This document shows, in pieces, positions 41,623 through 48,892 of a stretch of 51,169 nt of DNA. The stretch is from Hellea sp. (GTDB lineage Bacteria; Pseudomonadota; Alphaproteobacteria; Caulobacterales; Maricaulaceae): positions 1-51,169 of the forward strand of contig JAHDHS010000013.1 in NCBI GenBank assembly GCA_020631215.1. The letters are read 5' to 3'. Under the pieces are notes generated by a model. It was not told the origin of the DNA, did not search any database, and saw nothing but the letters and a program-made list of their open reading frames with translations. The position numbers and the translations under genes were made by a program. How positions within the stretch are numbered: the first letter of the stretch is position 1; each line of letters begins with the position of its first letter.

Positions 41623-41984
41623 GGCTGAATCTCACTGACTTCTGCGGGGCCTTGATCAAACTCTTCGCGTAATTGAAACAGCGCATCGATGTCATTTAAT
41701 TTCCGCGTTGTTTCTGGTGTAATGGGCTGCAAGCCCAGCTCCGACTCCGCCAATTTGATCAGACGCTCCGGCCCGGCCAGATAAGCCAGCTCCGCCTCCA
41801 ACACTTTGATCGCAGCGACCTCGTGCTGGATGGATTTCTCCAAAGCCCGCACTTCATTCTTCGCCGATTGCGCGCGCGTTTTTACATAATAAAGCGAGAC
41901 CGTCATGGCCACGCCGATCGAAAGCAACAGCACCCAAGACAAACGTTTCGCGGCGCGGCGATGGGTATGATATTGAACGCTCAC
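41619..41984 (-). CDS. ftsL: Cell division protein FtsL
   Basis: A 121-residue bitopic protein: basic N-terminus, one membrane helix (about 16-33), then a coiled coil (SAKNEVRALEKSIQHEVAAI) and the GPERLIKLAESELGLQP segment characteristic of FtsL. GTG start at 41984 overlaps the rsmH stop (GTGA). Recognition rests on topology, this motif and place between rsmH and ftsI. Confidence 0.9.
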   Translation of the reverse strand: MSVQYHTHRRAAKRLSWVLLLSIGVAMTVSLYYVKTRAQSAKNEVRALEKSIQHEVAAIKVLEAELAYLAGPERLIKLAESELGLQPITPETTRKLNDIDALFQLREEFDQGPAEVSEIQP

Positions 41985-42961
41985 AGCCGCCGCCCCAGTT
42001 CAGAAAGCGTCGGTAAGTAACTGTTTTCAATCATATTATCAGGCATAGCCTGCGCATCGCTACGGATAGCCAATCGCAATTTAGCAGATCGCGATCTTGG
42101 ATTTTCTTCAACTTCGCCCTTACTTGGTTTAGTCACGGAACGCTTGGGCAAATCAAAGCTCGCCGCCGGACCGGACGCTACGACATCAGGGGCATATCGG
42201 GAGCCGCCCTTCACTTCCCCCGCCCGCTCTCGGAAGAAGTTTTTGACGATGCGATCTTCCAAGGAATGAAAAGTCACAACCACCAGACGCCCGCCGGGTT
42301 TAAGGATTTTTTCCGCCGCGCACAGCCCGCGATAGAGCTCTCCTAATTCATCATTGATGAAAATTCGCAGCGCCTGAAACACGCGCGTTGCTGGATGGGT
42401 TTTACCCCGCCGACCAATCGCAACCTCAATAATTTCAGCCAGCGATCCGGTGGTTAAGATCGCATTTTCCCGCCGCGCCGTTTCGATGCAATTGGCAATG
42501 TGACGCGCGCGTTTTTCTTCGCCATAAGCTTTGAATATCCGTGTCAGCTCTTCGGTTGACAAATGCGCGATAGCGTCCGCCGCGCTTGGGCCGCTTTGCG
42601 CCATCCGCATATCCAGCGGCCCGTCCCGCATGAAGGAAAAGCCCCGCTCCGCTTCATCCAGCTGCATAGAAGACACGCCGATATCCAACACGACCGCATC
42701 AAGCTGCGGCAGGTTTAATTGATCCATTCTTGAAAACGGCGTTTCGATTAGGCGAAACCGCCCTTGATATGCCTTCGCCAGCTCCGCTGCGCGCGTCGCC
42801 ACATTCGGATCGCGATCCAATCCGATGACCTGACAACCCGCCGCCTGCAATACCGCTTCGCTGTAACCGCCATTGCCAAATGTGCCGTCTAGGCAAATCT
42901 CGCCATCTTGCATATTCAAGGCCGTTAAAACCTCCAGGAGCATGACCGGGTAGTGCTTCAT
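41981..42961 (-). CDS. rsmH: 16S rRNA m4C1402 methyltransferase RsmH (MraW)
   Basis: Methylates N4 of C1402 in 16S rRNA. 326 residues: HYPVMLLEVL start, SAM motif LDGTFGNGGYSEAVL, VIGLDRDPNV, DAVVLDIGVSSMQLDEAERGF, GKTHPATRVFQALRIFINDEL, VTFHSLEDRIVK and the C-terminal NPRSRSAKLR. ATG 42961 overlaps the mraZ stop by four bases. Confidence 0.97.
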   Translation of the reverse strand: MKHYPVMLLEVLTALNMQDGEICLDGTFGNGGYSEAVLQAAGCQVIGLDRDPNVATRAAELAKAYQGRFRLIETPFSRMDQLNLPQLDAVVLDIGVSSMQLDEAERGFSFMRDGPLDMRMAQSGPSAADAIAHLSTEELTRIFKAYGEEKRARHIANCIETARRENAILTTGSLAEIIEVAIGRRGKTHPATRVFQALRIFINDELGELYRGLCAAEKILKPGGRLVVVTFHSLEDRIVKNFFRERAGEVKGGSRYAPDVVASGPAASFDLPKRSVTKPSKGEVEENPRSRSAKLRLAIRSDAQAMPDNMIENSYLPTLSELGRRL

Positions 42962-43416
42962 ACGCCGCCCCCATCACGTACCGGCTTTAGGCGGTGACGG
43001 TTTTCACGGGCCAGTCTGCGGACATTTTCTGACCGCTCCGCCAGAGCCGGTGGGTGCCAGATCTCAAACCGCCGACCCAGCCCGACAAAGGTGATCTTAC
43101 CGTTCAGCCCCGCATATTCATGCAAATCCTTGGGCAAGCTCACCCGCCCCCCGCTGTCAAAAGGCAGGCGGCGGCTCTCCGCAAAGATAGCCCGCTGCAA
43201 GGCGACACGGCCTTCATCATAATAGTCCAGTGTCTCCAGAGACCGCTGATATTCCTTCATTAGATCAATACCGCCGCCCTCCAGGTAAGGGCCGTCAAAA
43301 CTTGGCCAGACGATGATCCCGTCAAATTCACTGCCGGCGACAACAGTACGAAAATCAGCCGGCACAGAGACCCGCCCTTTCGCGTCCAGTGCATTTGTCG
43401 CGCTCGACAAAAACAT
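42958..43416 (-). CDS. mraZ: Transcriptional regulator MraZ
   Basis: AbrB-like DNA-binding repressor of its own cluster. I use ATG 43416 (AGGGGA five bases upstream), giving 152 residues. The frame runs open to 43572 through the promoter, which is not coding. Two MraZ swapped-hairpin units are seen: ALDAKGRVSVPADFR (about 8-22) and the second, FDSGGRVSLPKDLHEYAGL, both with the conserved D..GR.S.P pattern. First gene of the dcw cluster; its promoter carries the operator listed separately, so autoregulation is expected. Confidence 0.95.
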   Translation of the reverse strand: MFLSSATNALDAKGRVSVPADFRTVVAGSEFDGIIVWPSFDGPYLEGGGIDLMKEYQRSLETLDYYDEGRVALQRAIFAESRRLPFDSGGRVSLPKDLHEYAGLNGKITFVGLGRRFEIWHPPALAERSENVRRLARENRHRLKPVRDGGGV

Positions 43417-43451
43417 GCAAATCCCCTGCAATCCCCAAAATCGGTACAATT

Positions 43452-43476
43452 TGGGATAACATGGGATTTTATGGGA
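43452..43476. promoter_or_regulatory. MraZ operator: three phased TGGGA repeats
   Basis: TGGGA occurs at 43452, 43462 and 43472, each separated by exactly five bases. This is the arrangement described for E. coli MraZ binding (TGGGN direct repeats with 5-base spacers). The repeats read on the plus strand, opposite to mraZ, and lie 36-60 bases upstream of its ATG. Confidence 0.85.
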
Positions 43477-43539
43477 TACAATGCCTAATAACGCTAAAAT
43501 TAACCATAAAACCCGCTTTTTCGCTGGGATAACGTGCCC

Positions 43540-43548
43540 TGTGGATAA
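43540..43548. promoter_or_regulatory. Consensus DnaA box in the mraZ upstream region
   Basis: TGTGGATAA is the exact complement of the DnaA box TTATCCACA. It lies about 125 bases upstream of mraZ and 110 bases upstream of the divergent J-domain gene. A nine-base match by chance in a 240-base region is unlikely; binding is inferred. Confidence 0.6.
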
Positions 43549-43576
43549 ATCCAAAGAACAGTGAAAGAACAAAGCC

Positions 43577-43591
43577 TTAAGCTGTGGTTAA
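43577..43591. promoter_or_regulatory. CtrA-type box between mraZ and the J-domain gene
   Basis: TTAA-GCTGTGG-TTAA is an exact TTAA-N7-TTAA motif, 66 bases upstream of the J-domain gene and about 160 bases upstream of mraZ. It could control either or both. Confidence 0.6.
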
Positions 43592-43656
43592 TTTCATAAG
43601 GGCGCTAAAATAACCTTAAGAAAACGCCGCTATAGTCCGCCTATAGGAGACGCGCC

Positions 43657-44433
43657 GTGGCAACCTTGATAATTCCAGCTATGATCACACTGGCGGGCCT
43701 CGCCGCGATGTTCTGTGCCTATAAGTTGGATGAATATCGCATCATGATTGATGCGGGTTTCGCGCTGGTTTTTGTCATGCTCCTGTTACAGATTGCTCCC
43801 GAGTCTACGGGGCACACGGTCTGGGGCATTGATGTTATGCCCAGCGGATTGTCAGATCATCCCACCCATATGGCCATCAAAAAGGCTACCGCCTCTAATC
43901 TGCATGCTTTATTTTTGATCACGCCGCTTTATTTTACCTTTCGTGCCTGGATGATCATTTCTGACCCAACCATGCGCGAGGCCGCCGCTTATTTCTGGGG
44001 CATGATCACTGAAGGCCGGATGGAGGAATTACTCCAAAGTCTTAAAGCCCATAACATGGACCCCTATCCTGATTTTACCCGTCACGTCGAGACGCCGGAA
44101 AGCTTTGCCGAATGGTCGCGTAAACAAATGGATGATGCCTGGCAAAAGGCCCGGCAGGAGCAACGCCAAGGCTCCTCCTCCTACTCCTCACAACCCAATC
44201 CATATGCCTCCATAAGGTCTGAGCGCGACACACACCTGATGACTCTTGGCCTTAAACCCAACGCCTCTGCGCGAGACATCAAAAAAGCCTATCGTCGATT
44301 GGCGCGTAAACATCATCCAGACATGATGCTCGCATCTGGAGCCAGCGACGCCGATATCGCCCACGCCCAGCGCAATATGCAAGAGGTCAATGCTGCATAT
44401 GGCTGGCTGTCTAAAAATCAAAGCACGAGATAA
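43657..44433 (+). CDS. Membrane-anchored J-domain protein
   Basis: A 258-residue protein starting with GTG at 43657 (AGGAGA six bases upstream). The N-terminal 105 residues hold three hydrophobic helices (about 3-20, 30-47 and 85-103), so it is an inner-membrane protein. A charged linker follows, and residues 196-258 form a J domain with the HPD motif at H220-P221-D222 inside KAYRRLARKHHPDMM. It should recruit and stimulate DnaK at the membrane. It lacks the G/F and zinc-finger parts of DnaJ. It diverges from mraZ and shares its upstream region with the CtrA-type and DnaA boxes, so division-linked expression is possible. Client unknown. Confidence 0.85.
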   Translation: MATLIIPAMITLAGLAAMFCAYKLDEYRIMIDAGFALVFVMLLLQIAPESTGHTVWGIDVMPSGLSDHPTHMAIKKATASNLHALFLITPLYFTFRAWMIISDPTMREAAAYFWGMITEGRMEELLQSLKAHNMDPYPDFTRHVETPESFAEWSRKQMDDAWQKARQEQRQGSSSYSSQPNPYASIRSERDTHLMTLGLKPNASARDIKKAYRRLARKHHPDMMLASGASDADIAHAQRNMQEVNAAYGWLSKNQSTR

Positions 44434-44495
44434 GTTTTAGCTGTAAACTCAAAGCCTATTTGGCACGTCGTCTAGTAACGTCCTCAATATAATCC

Positions 44496-45014
44496 TCACT
44501 TAAATTCCAATTTCCCGTTATATTTTAATGCCTGAAAAAACTTAATCCTCGCCCTTTGAAGCCGGGTTACATTACGCATGTTCTCTTCACAGGGGCAGGC
44601 AAGTGATCGTTGGCTGGCTGGTGAGGGGACGGCGTTTGCCGGTGTAGCTTTGGGGGTAATGATCCCAAGGGCGGCTGGTTCAGCGCGAGCTGATTGGGCT
44701 AGTGCATTTTGCGTATTAGCAAGCTCAAAAAATGGGCTTTCTCCGCCCAATTTTTGAGGCTCTTCTATTTTAAACGCAAATTGCACGAACTGCCCAGTTC
44801 GGCCGCTGATAGAAGACGTCGCCGCAGGGCTTGGCCCCGCGTAAATTGTTAGTTTTTTTGGTGCTCCATCGCGGATACCAACCCTGCGTACCGCCCCATT
44901 TATGAGGTTTACGCTAAAAAGGCTGAGCGCAAGATCGCCAGTAGGAGAAAAAGCTCGCCTTACCCATCCGTGCCATCGCCGAATAAGCTCGGCGCGGCGG
45001 GCTTGACTGGGGCG
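44496..45014 (-). other. Unexplained 173-codon stop-free frame behind ruvB (orphan gene, fragment or chance)
   Basis: The 526-base gap from 44434 to 44959 has no recognised gene. On the minus strand one frame stays open from 45014, inside the 3' end of ruvB in another frame, through to TAA at 44498-44496. The translation looks protein-like (for example NLINGAVRRVGIRDGAPKK, GRTGQFVQFAFKIEEPQKL, SQRSLACPCEENMRNV). The only standard start is GTG at 44786, which would give 96 residues and discard the 5' part. It could be a decayed gene fragment, a real small gene, or chance. No family recognised, and no ribosome-binding site convinces. I see no RNA gene or insertion sequence in the gap. Confidence 0.3.
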
Positions 45015-46000
45015 TTAAGGCCCAGATGGGCATAGGCGCGGGCAGTGGCGACACGGCCTCTAGGGGTGCGCTGTAAGAAGCCTTGCTGAATAAGGTAAGG
45101 CTCTATGACGTCTTCAAGGGCGTCGCGGGCCTCAGAAAGCGCAGCAGCCAGCGTGTCGGCCCCGACCGGGCCACCGCCAAACATTTCACACAGCGCATGG
45201 AGGTAGCGCATATCTTGTTTATCCAACCCAATATCATCGACACCCAGTCGCTTAAGCGCGGCATCAGCCGCCAGCGTATCAACCGTCTTATGTCCGGCAT
45301 CTTCGGAAAGATCGCGTACGCGACGCAGAAGGCGGCCAGCAACGCGCGGCGTGCCGCGCGCCCTGCCCGCAATTTCGCGCGCACCCTCAGCCGTTATATC
45401 AAGCCCAAGCTTGGCCGCAGCGCGAGAGACGATGCTGGTCAGGTCCTCCGTGCTGTAGAATTCCAGCCTGACGGGAATGCCAAATCTGTCTCTCAAAGGC
45501 GTCGCCAGCAGCCCTGCCCGAGTCGTCGCGCCGATAAGGGTGAAAGGCGCCAAGTCAATCTTGATAGAGCGAGCGGCAGGCCCTTCGCCAATAATCAAAT
45601 CCAGTTCGAAATCCTCCATGGCTGGATAGAGAATTTCTTCCACAACCGGGTTAAGCCGGTGTATCTCATCAATAAAAAGGACGTCTCTCGGCTCCAAATT
45701 GGTCAACAAAGCCGCCAAATCGCCCGCTTTGGAAATGACCGGGCCGGAAGTAGAGCGGAAGTTGACGCCAAGTTCCCGCGCCACAATTTGAGACAAGGTC
45801 GTCTTGCCCAATCCGGGCGGGCCGGACAGCAAGAGATGATCCAGCGGTTCGCCGCGACGCCGTGCGGCGTCTACATAGACTTTCAGATTATCGAGGGCTC
45901 CCGCCTGCCCGACAAATTCAGCAAAGGACAAAGGGCGCAAAGCGCGGTCACGCCCGTCACCGACTTGGCTATCCCCGCTTATGATCCGCTCTTCGTCTAT
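44960..46000 (-). CDS. ruvB: Holliday junction branch migration ATPase RuvB, apparent ATA start
   Basis: AAA+ motor that drives branch migration with RuvA. Walker [10 protein letters not shown], Walker [12 protein letters not shown], sensor 1 LIGATTRAG, Arg finger RDRFG and the C-terminal winged-helix [18 protein letters not shown] are present. The usual N-terminus is visible as DEERIISGD...DRALRPLSF, but there is no ATG, GTG or TTG before it: an in-frame TAA is directly followed by ATA at 46000-45998. AAGGAG lies eight bases upstream, and ATA overlaps the ruvA TAG as ATAG. From ATA the protein is 346 residues, the standard length. The first TTG (45940) would delete 20 conserved residues. Confidence 0.94.
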   Translation of the reverse strand: MDEERIISGDSQVGDGRDRALRPLSFAEFVGQAGALDNLKVYVDAARRRGEPLDHLLLSGPPGLGKTTLSQIVARELGVNFRSTSGPVISKAGDLAALLTNLEPRDVLFIDEIHRLNPVVEEILYPAMEDFELDLIIGEGPAARSIKIDLAPFTLIGATTRAGLLATPLRDRFGIPVRLEFYSTEDLTSIVSRAAAKLGLDITAEGAREIAGRARGTPRVAGRLLRRVRDLSEDAGHKTVDTLAADAALKRLGVDDIGLDKQDMRYLHALCEMFGGGPVGADTLAAALSEARDALEDVIEPYLIQQGFLQRTPRGRVATARAYAHLGLNAPVKPAAPSLFGDGTDG

Positions 46001-46635
46001 TTACTCAGCTCCTTCAGCGCCACTTTGACCAGCTCATCCAAGGGCGGATCGTCGGCAAATGTGTTATAGGCCTGCGCCACAGCCCGCAAGGCATCGGACT
46101 GGCCAATGCCGAGATTCGCAAGTGCGGATACAGCGTCATTGCGCAGAGCCATATCGGAGAGCCCTTCATTGCGCTCAGCCTCATTGGGTGTGCCGCCGGA
46201 GGGCTTCGTGAAAACAGGCTGGAAACCGCGGCCCGCAGGGGCGGGTTTGCCCGAAAGCTCTGTAGCGATGCGCCCGGCCAGTTTCGGGCCTACGCCGCTC
46301 GCCCGCGCAAAGGCGGTTTTATCTTCGAGCGACGCCGCTGACAAAATCTCTCCGGGCGACATGATATCGAGGATAGCAAGCGCCGCTTTGGGCCCTACTC
46401 CCTGCACAGATTGCAGACCGACGAACCAGGCTCGCTCTTCTTCGGTATGAAAACCGAAAAGCGTAATCGCTGTTTCACGCACATGCGTTTCCACATGCAG
46501 GCGAATAGGTTGCCCTTCCGCCATATTGCCAAGCGTACGAGAGCCGCATTGCAAAAGATACCCAACGCCGCCGCAATCGACAATTGCTTCCCCTGTCCCG
46601 GCCATCAGGCAGACACCATTTATCATACCGATCAT
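45997..46635 (-). CDS. ruvA: Holliday junction binding protein RuvA
   Basis: Tetrameric junction-binding subunit of RuvAB. 212 residues from ATG 46635, which overlaps the ruvC stop (ATGA). OB-fold N-terminus [39 protein letters not shown], and HhH motifs [16 protein letters not shown] and [16 protein letters not shown], then a flexible linker and the C-terminal RuvB-binding domain ([11 protein letters not shown]). Confidence 0.95.
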   Translation of the reverse strand: MIGMINGVCLMAGTGEAIVDCGGVGYLLQCGSRTLGNMAEGQPIRLHVETHVRETAITLFGFHTEEERAWFVGLQSVQGVGPKAALAILDIMSPGEILSAASLEDKTAFARASGVGPKLAGRIATELSGKPAPAGRGFQPVFTKPSGGTPNEAERNEGLSDMALRNDAVSALANLGIGQSDALRAVAQAYNTFADDPPLDELVKVALKELSK

Positions 46636-47138
46636 GAGACCCGCCTGTATAGACTGCCGGCTGCTTTGACGCGGTGAGCGTGACAAATGGCAATGGCAAG
46701 CGCATCAGAGGCATCACCCGCTTTCACGCCGCACCCCGGCATGAGCACATTCATCATATGGGCCACTTGAGCCTTGTCCGCCGTACCCGTCCCAACGACG
46801 GATTTCTTGACTGATCTCGGAGAATATTCACCAATGCCTAGCCCAGTCGTGCTGGCGGCTAAAAGACAGGCGGCCCGAGCGTGACCCAATTTAATGGCGC
46901 TTGCAGCATTATTCTTCATAAATGCCTCTTCAATGGCAGCCTCGACTGGGTCATGCAGGCGAATAATATCGGTAATCGTTTCGAACAATTCACGCAGGCG
47001 CGCATGAAGCGCCGCTTTCGGATTGGGCCGGATGACACCATGGGCGACATGGCGCAATTTCGTCCCTTCCGACTCTACAACGCCCCACCCGCAAGCCACA
47101 AGTGACGGGTCGAGCCCAATGATCCTGATCGATTCCAT
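46632..47138 (-). CDS. ruvC: Holliday junction resolvase RuvC
   Basis: Nuclease that cuts Holliday junctions. 168 residues with acidic catalytic residues in RIIGLDPSL (D10), IEEAFM and DASDALAIAICH. First gene of ruvC-ruvA-ruvB. Its start at 47138 is divergent from nothing; the Nramp gene upstream runs in the same direction and ends 63 bases before it. Confidence 0.96.
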   Translation of the reverse strand: MESIRIIGLDPSLVACGWGVVESEGTKLRHVAHGVIRPNPKAALHARLRELFETITDIIRLHDPVEAAIEEAFMKNNAASAIKLGHARAACLLAASTTGLGIGEYSPRSVKKSVVGTGTADKAQVAHMMNVLMPGCGVKAGDASDALAIAICHAHRVKAAGSLYRRVS

Positions 47139-47201
47139 AAAAGAACACTAGGGGAACATTTGACGTCTGCCAAGAAATAAAGGGTTAACAATTCATGAAA
47201 C

Positions 47202-48419
47202 CTAAAGCAAACCCATAGCCTTAAACATAAGCCTGATACCAAGCACTGCTGTGACCAAAACCACTCCAACTCCAAGACTATTGCCTGTCCATCCATTAGC
47301 ATTTTTGCCTAACAGACTCCTCTGGTTCATTACATAAAGTAGAAACATCGCGATGATCGGCAGCAACAAACCATTGGCAAATTGCGCGGTTAGAATAATC
47401 GTAATGGGTTTAATGCCAGTCAAGGCTAACGATGCCCCTATCAGGATAACGCTTAGGCCGATCAACCGGAAAGCTCTAGTTCTATTGCCGCCAGATTTGC
47501 CCATAATTTCTGTCACAGCATAGGCGGTCGCCAGCGGGGCAGTGAGAGAACTGGAAAGACCAGCCGCAAAAAACCCTATGCCCAGTAAATATTTTGAGGC
47601 AGCACCAAAGGCCGGCTCCAACTGCGCAGCCATATCCGTGACACCGGAGATATTGATGTTTGCTGTAAATAGGCTGGCAGCGGCAGTGGCCGCGATCAGG
47701 ATCGTGATAAGCCCGCCCAGACCTATAGACAGAACCGTATCAGTCCGGGCGATGGCCAAGTCACCCTCTCCGTTCCATTTCGTTTTAGCCGATGATGCGT
47801 GAAGGAACAGGTTATAAGGCACAATTGTCGTTCCGATTAAAGCGATGACAGTCATCAAGCTGCCATCCGGTAAGCGCGGTGTGAATAACCCCGAAAGTAA
47901 TGCGCCCGCATCAGGGCGAACAATGATGAATGTGCTCACAAAGGCCAGCGCCATTAAAATCACCAGAGTGATTAAAACCCGCTCGATATATTTGTATGAA
48001 CCGAACCAGATAAGCGCCGCCGAGAGTGCAGCTATAATAAGCACAGCTAACTTGAAACCCAGCTCGCTCTCGCCAGTCACCGCGCTTATACCAAGTGATG
48101 CGCCGGATAAATTCCCAGCTTCATAGGCGGCATTTCCCAGATAAAGCGCAGTGACGATCAAAATGAATAAAGGCCATTTGAATACGGATTGAGTAAAAAT
48201 ATTGCCCAGTGTCTCACCCAAACCCTGACCTGTGATCACACCCAGTCGAGCTGACATTTCCTGCAATATGATTGTCGCGACCGTCGCAAAAAGCAAAGCC
48301 CATAGAAGCGTATAGCCATAATTAGCCCCTGCCAGCGTACAGGCCGTAACTGTCCCGGGCCCAATAAATGCCGCAGCGATGAGTGCCCCTGGCCCGGCCT
48401 GTTTCAACTTCGATATCAT
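47202..48419 (-). CDS. Non-canonical Nramp-family metal transporter
   Basis: An 11-helix inner-membrane transporter of the Nramp/SLC11 fold, 405 residues from ATG 48419 (AGGAG five bases upstream). Helix 1 of manganese/iron Nramps carries DPGN; here it reads FIGPGTVTAC (GPGT at 20-23). Helix 6 usually has MPH; here it is TTIVPYNLFLHASS. Thus the metal-binding Asp, Asn and Met are all replaced, as in Nramp-related proteins that carry other ions or are uncharacterised. I would not call it MntH. It diverges from an ArsR-family regulator gene with a palindromic operator between them, so it is probably controlled by that regulator. Confidence 0.85.
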   Translation of the reverse strand: MISKLKQAGPGALIAAAFIGPGTVTACTLAGANYGYTLLWALLFATVATIILQEMSARLGVITGQGLGETLGNIFTQSVFKWPLFILIVTALYLGNAAYEAGNLSGASLGISAVTGESELGFKLAVLIIAALSAALIWFGSYKYIERVLITLVILMALAFVSTFIIVRPDAGALLSGLFTPRLPDGSLMTVIALIGTTIVPYNLFLHASSAKTKWNGEGDLAIARTDTVLSIGLGGLITILIAATAAASLFTANINISGVTDMAAQLEPAFGAASKYLLGIGFFAAGLSSSLTAPLATAYAVTEIMGKSGGNRTRAFRLIGLSVILIGASLALTGIKPITIILTAQFANGLLLPIIAMFLLYVMNQRSLLGKNANGWTGNSLGVGVVLVTAVLGIRLMFKAMGLL

Positions 48420-48481
48420 AATCACTCCTGTAAGCCTTCTAAGCAAATTCGTCCGCCGAGACAAAACTCAAAACCCTTGCA

Positions 48482-48505
48482 ATATGTGCATATGTGTGCA
48501 CATAT
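48482..48505. promoter_or_regulatory. Inverted-repeat operator in the Nramp/ArsR divergent promoter
   Basis: ATATGTGC-N8-GCACATAT has perfect 8-bp arms, and the centre holds an overlapping TGTGCACA palindrome. The length and AT-rich ends fit ArsR/SmtB-type operators. It ends six bases before the arsR-type ATG and lies 63 bases before the Nramp ATG, so it could control both directions. Confidence 0.7.
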
Positions 48506-48511
48506 ACATTC

Positions 48512-48892
48512 ATGAAAAATGATAATGTCAAAAATTCACCTGAACACCAAGCCATGGCAGATGCCGCGATTGGTGTGCTGGACACGCGGTTTCTCAAGGC
48601 CCTGACAGATCCGACACGGGTAGACATCATCAAGCGTCTGATTTTGCTTGGCGCCTGTGACGTCACAACCATCGCCAAAGGGCTTTCCCAGGATCGGTCT
48701 GTCATTTCACGGCACCTGAATACACTGGAGCAAGCCGGGATTGCGGCCTCTCGAAAACAGGGCCGCCAAGTATTTTATGATCTGGACGGGCCATATATTG
48801 TTCAGAAAGTATCCCTGATATTAGAGGCGCTACGCCCCATGGCTGAGCTATGTACTCCATTTGAAACCCGTATAGACGGAGATGCCGCATGA
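48512..48892 (+). CDS. ArsR-family winged-helix regulator
   Basis: A 126-residue HTH regulator. The winged helix covers about residues 20-95: LDTRFLKALTDPTRVDIIKRL, recognition helix LSQDRSVISRHLNTLEQAGI and wing ASRKQGRQVFYDL. The ArsR metal motif ELCVCDL is not present (LLGACDVTTI has one Cys), so the signal may not be arsenic or a classic alpha-3 metal site. I chose ATG 48512; no Shine-Dalgarno precedes it, so the message might be leaderless. The operator is directly upstream, suggesting autorepression. Its stop overlaps the alkB ATG (ATGA), a firm link to alkane oxidation. Confidence 0.88.
   Translation: MKNDNVKNSPEHQAMADAAIGVLDTRFLKALTDPTRVDIIKRLILLGACDVTTIAKGLSQDRSVISRHLNTLEQAGIAASRKQGRQVFYDLDGPYIVQKVSLILEALRPMAELCTPFETRIDGDAA

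Noticed and set aside
44496-44786. GTG-initiated 96-residue protein as a normal gene
   Set aside because: No ribosome-binding site and the protein-like frame clearly extends upstream of the GTG; it is reported only as part of the unexplained open frame.
45083-46069. 328-codon open frame on the plus strand opposite ruvB
   Set aside because: It lies entirely antisense to conserved ruvB and ruvA codons and its translation shows no family features; it is a composition shadow.
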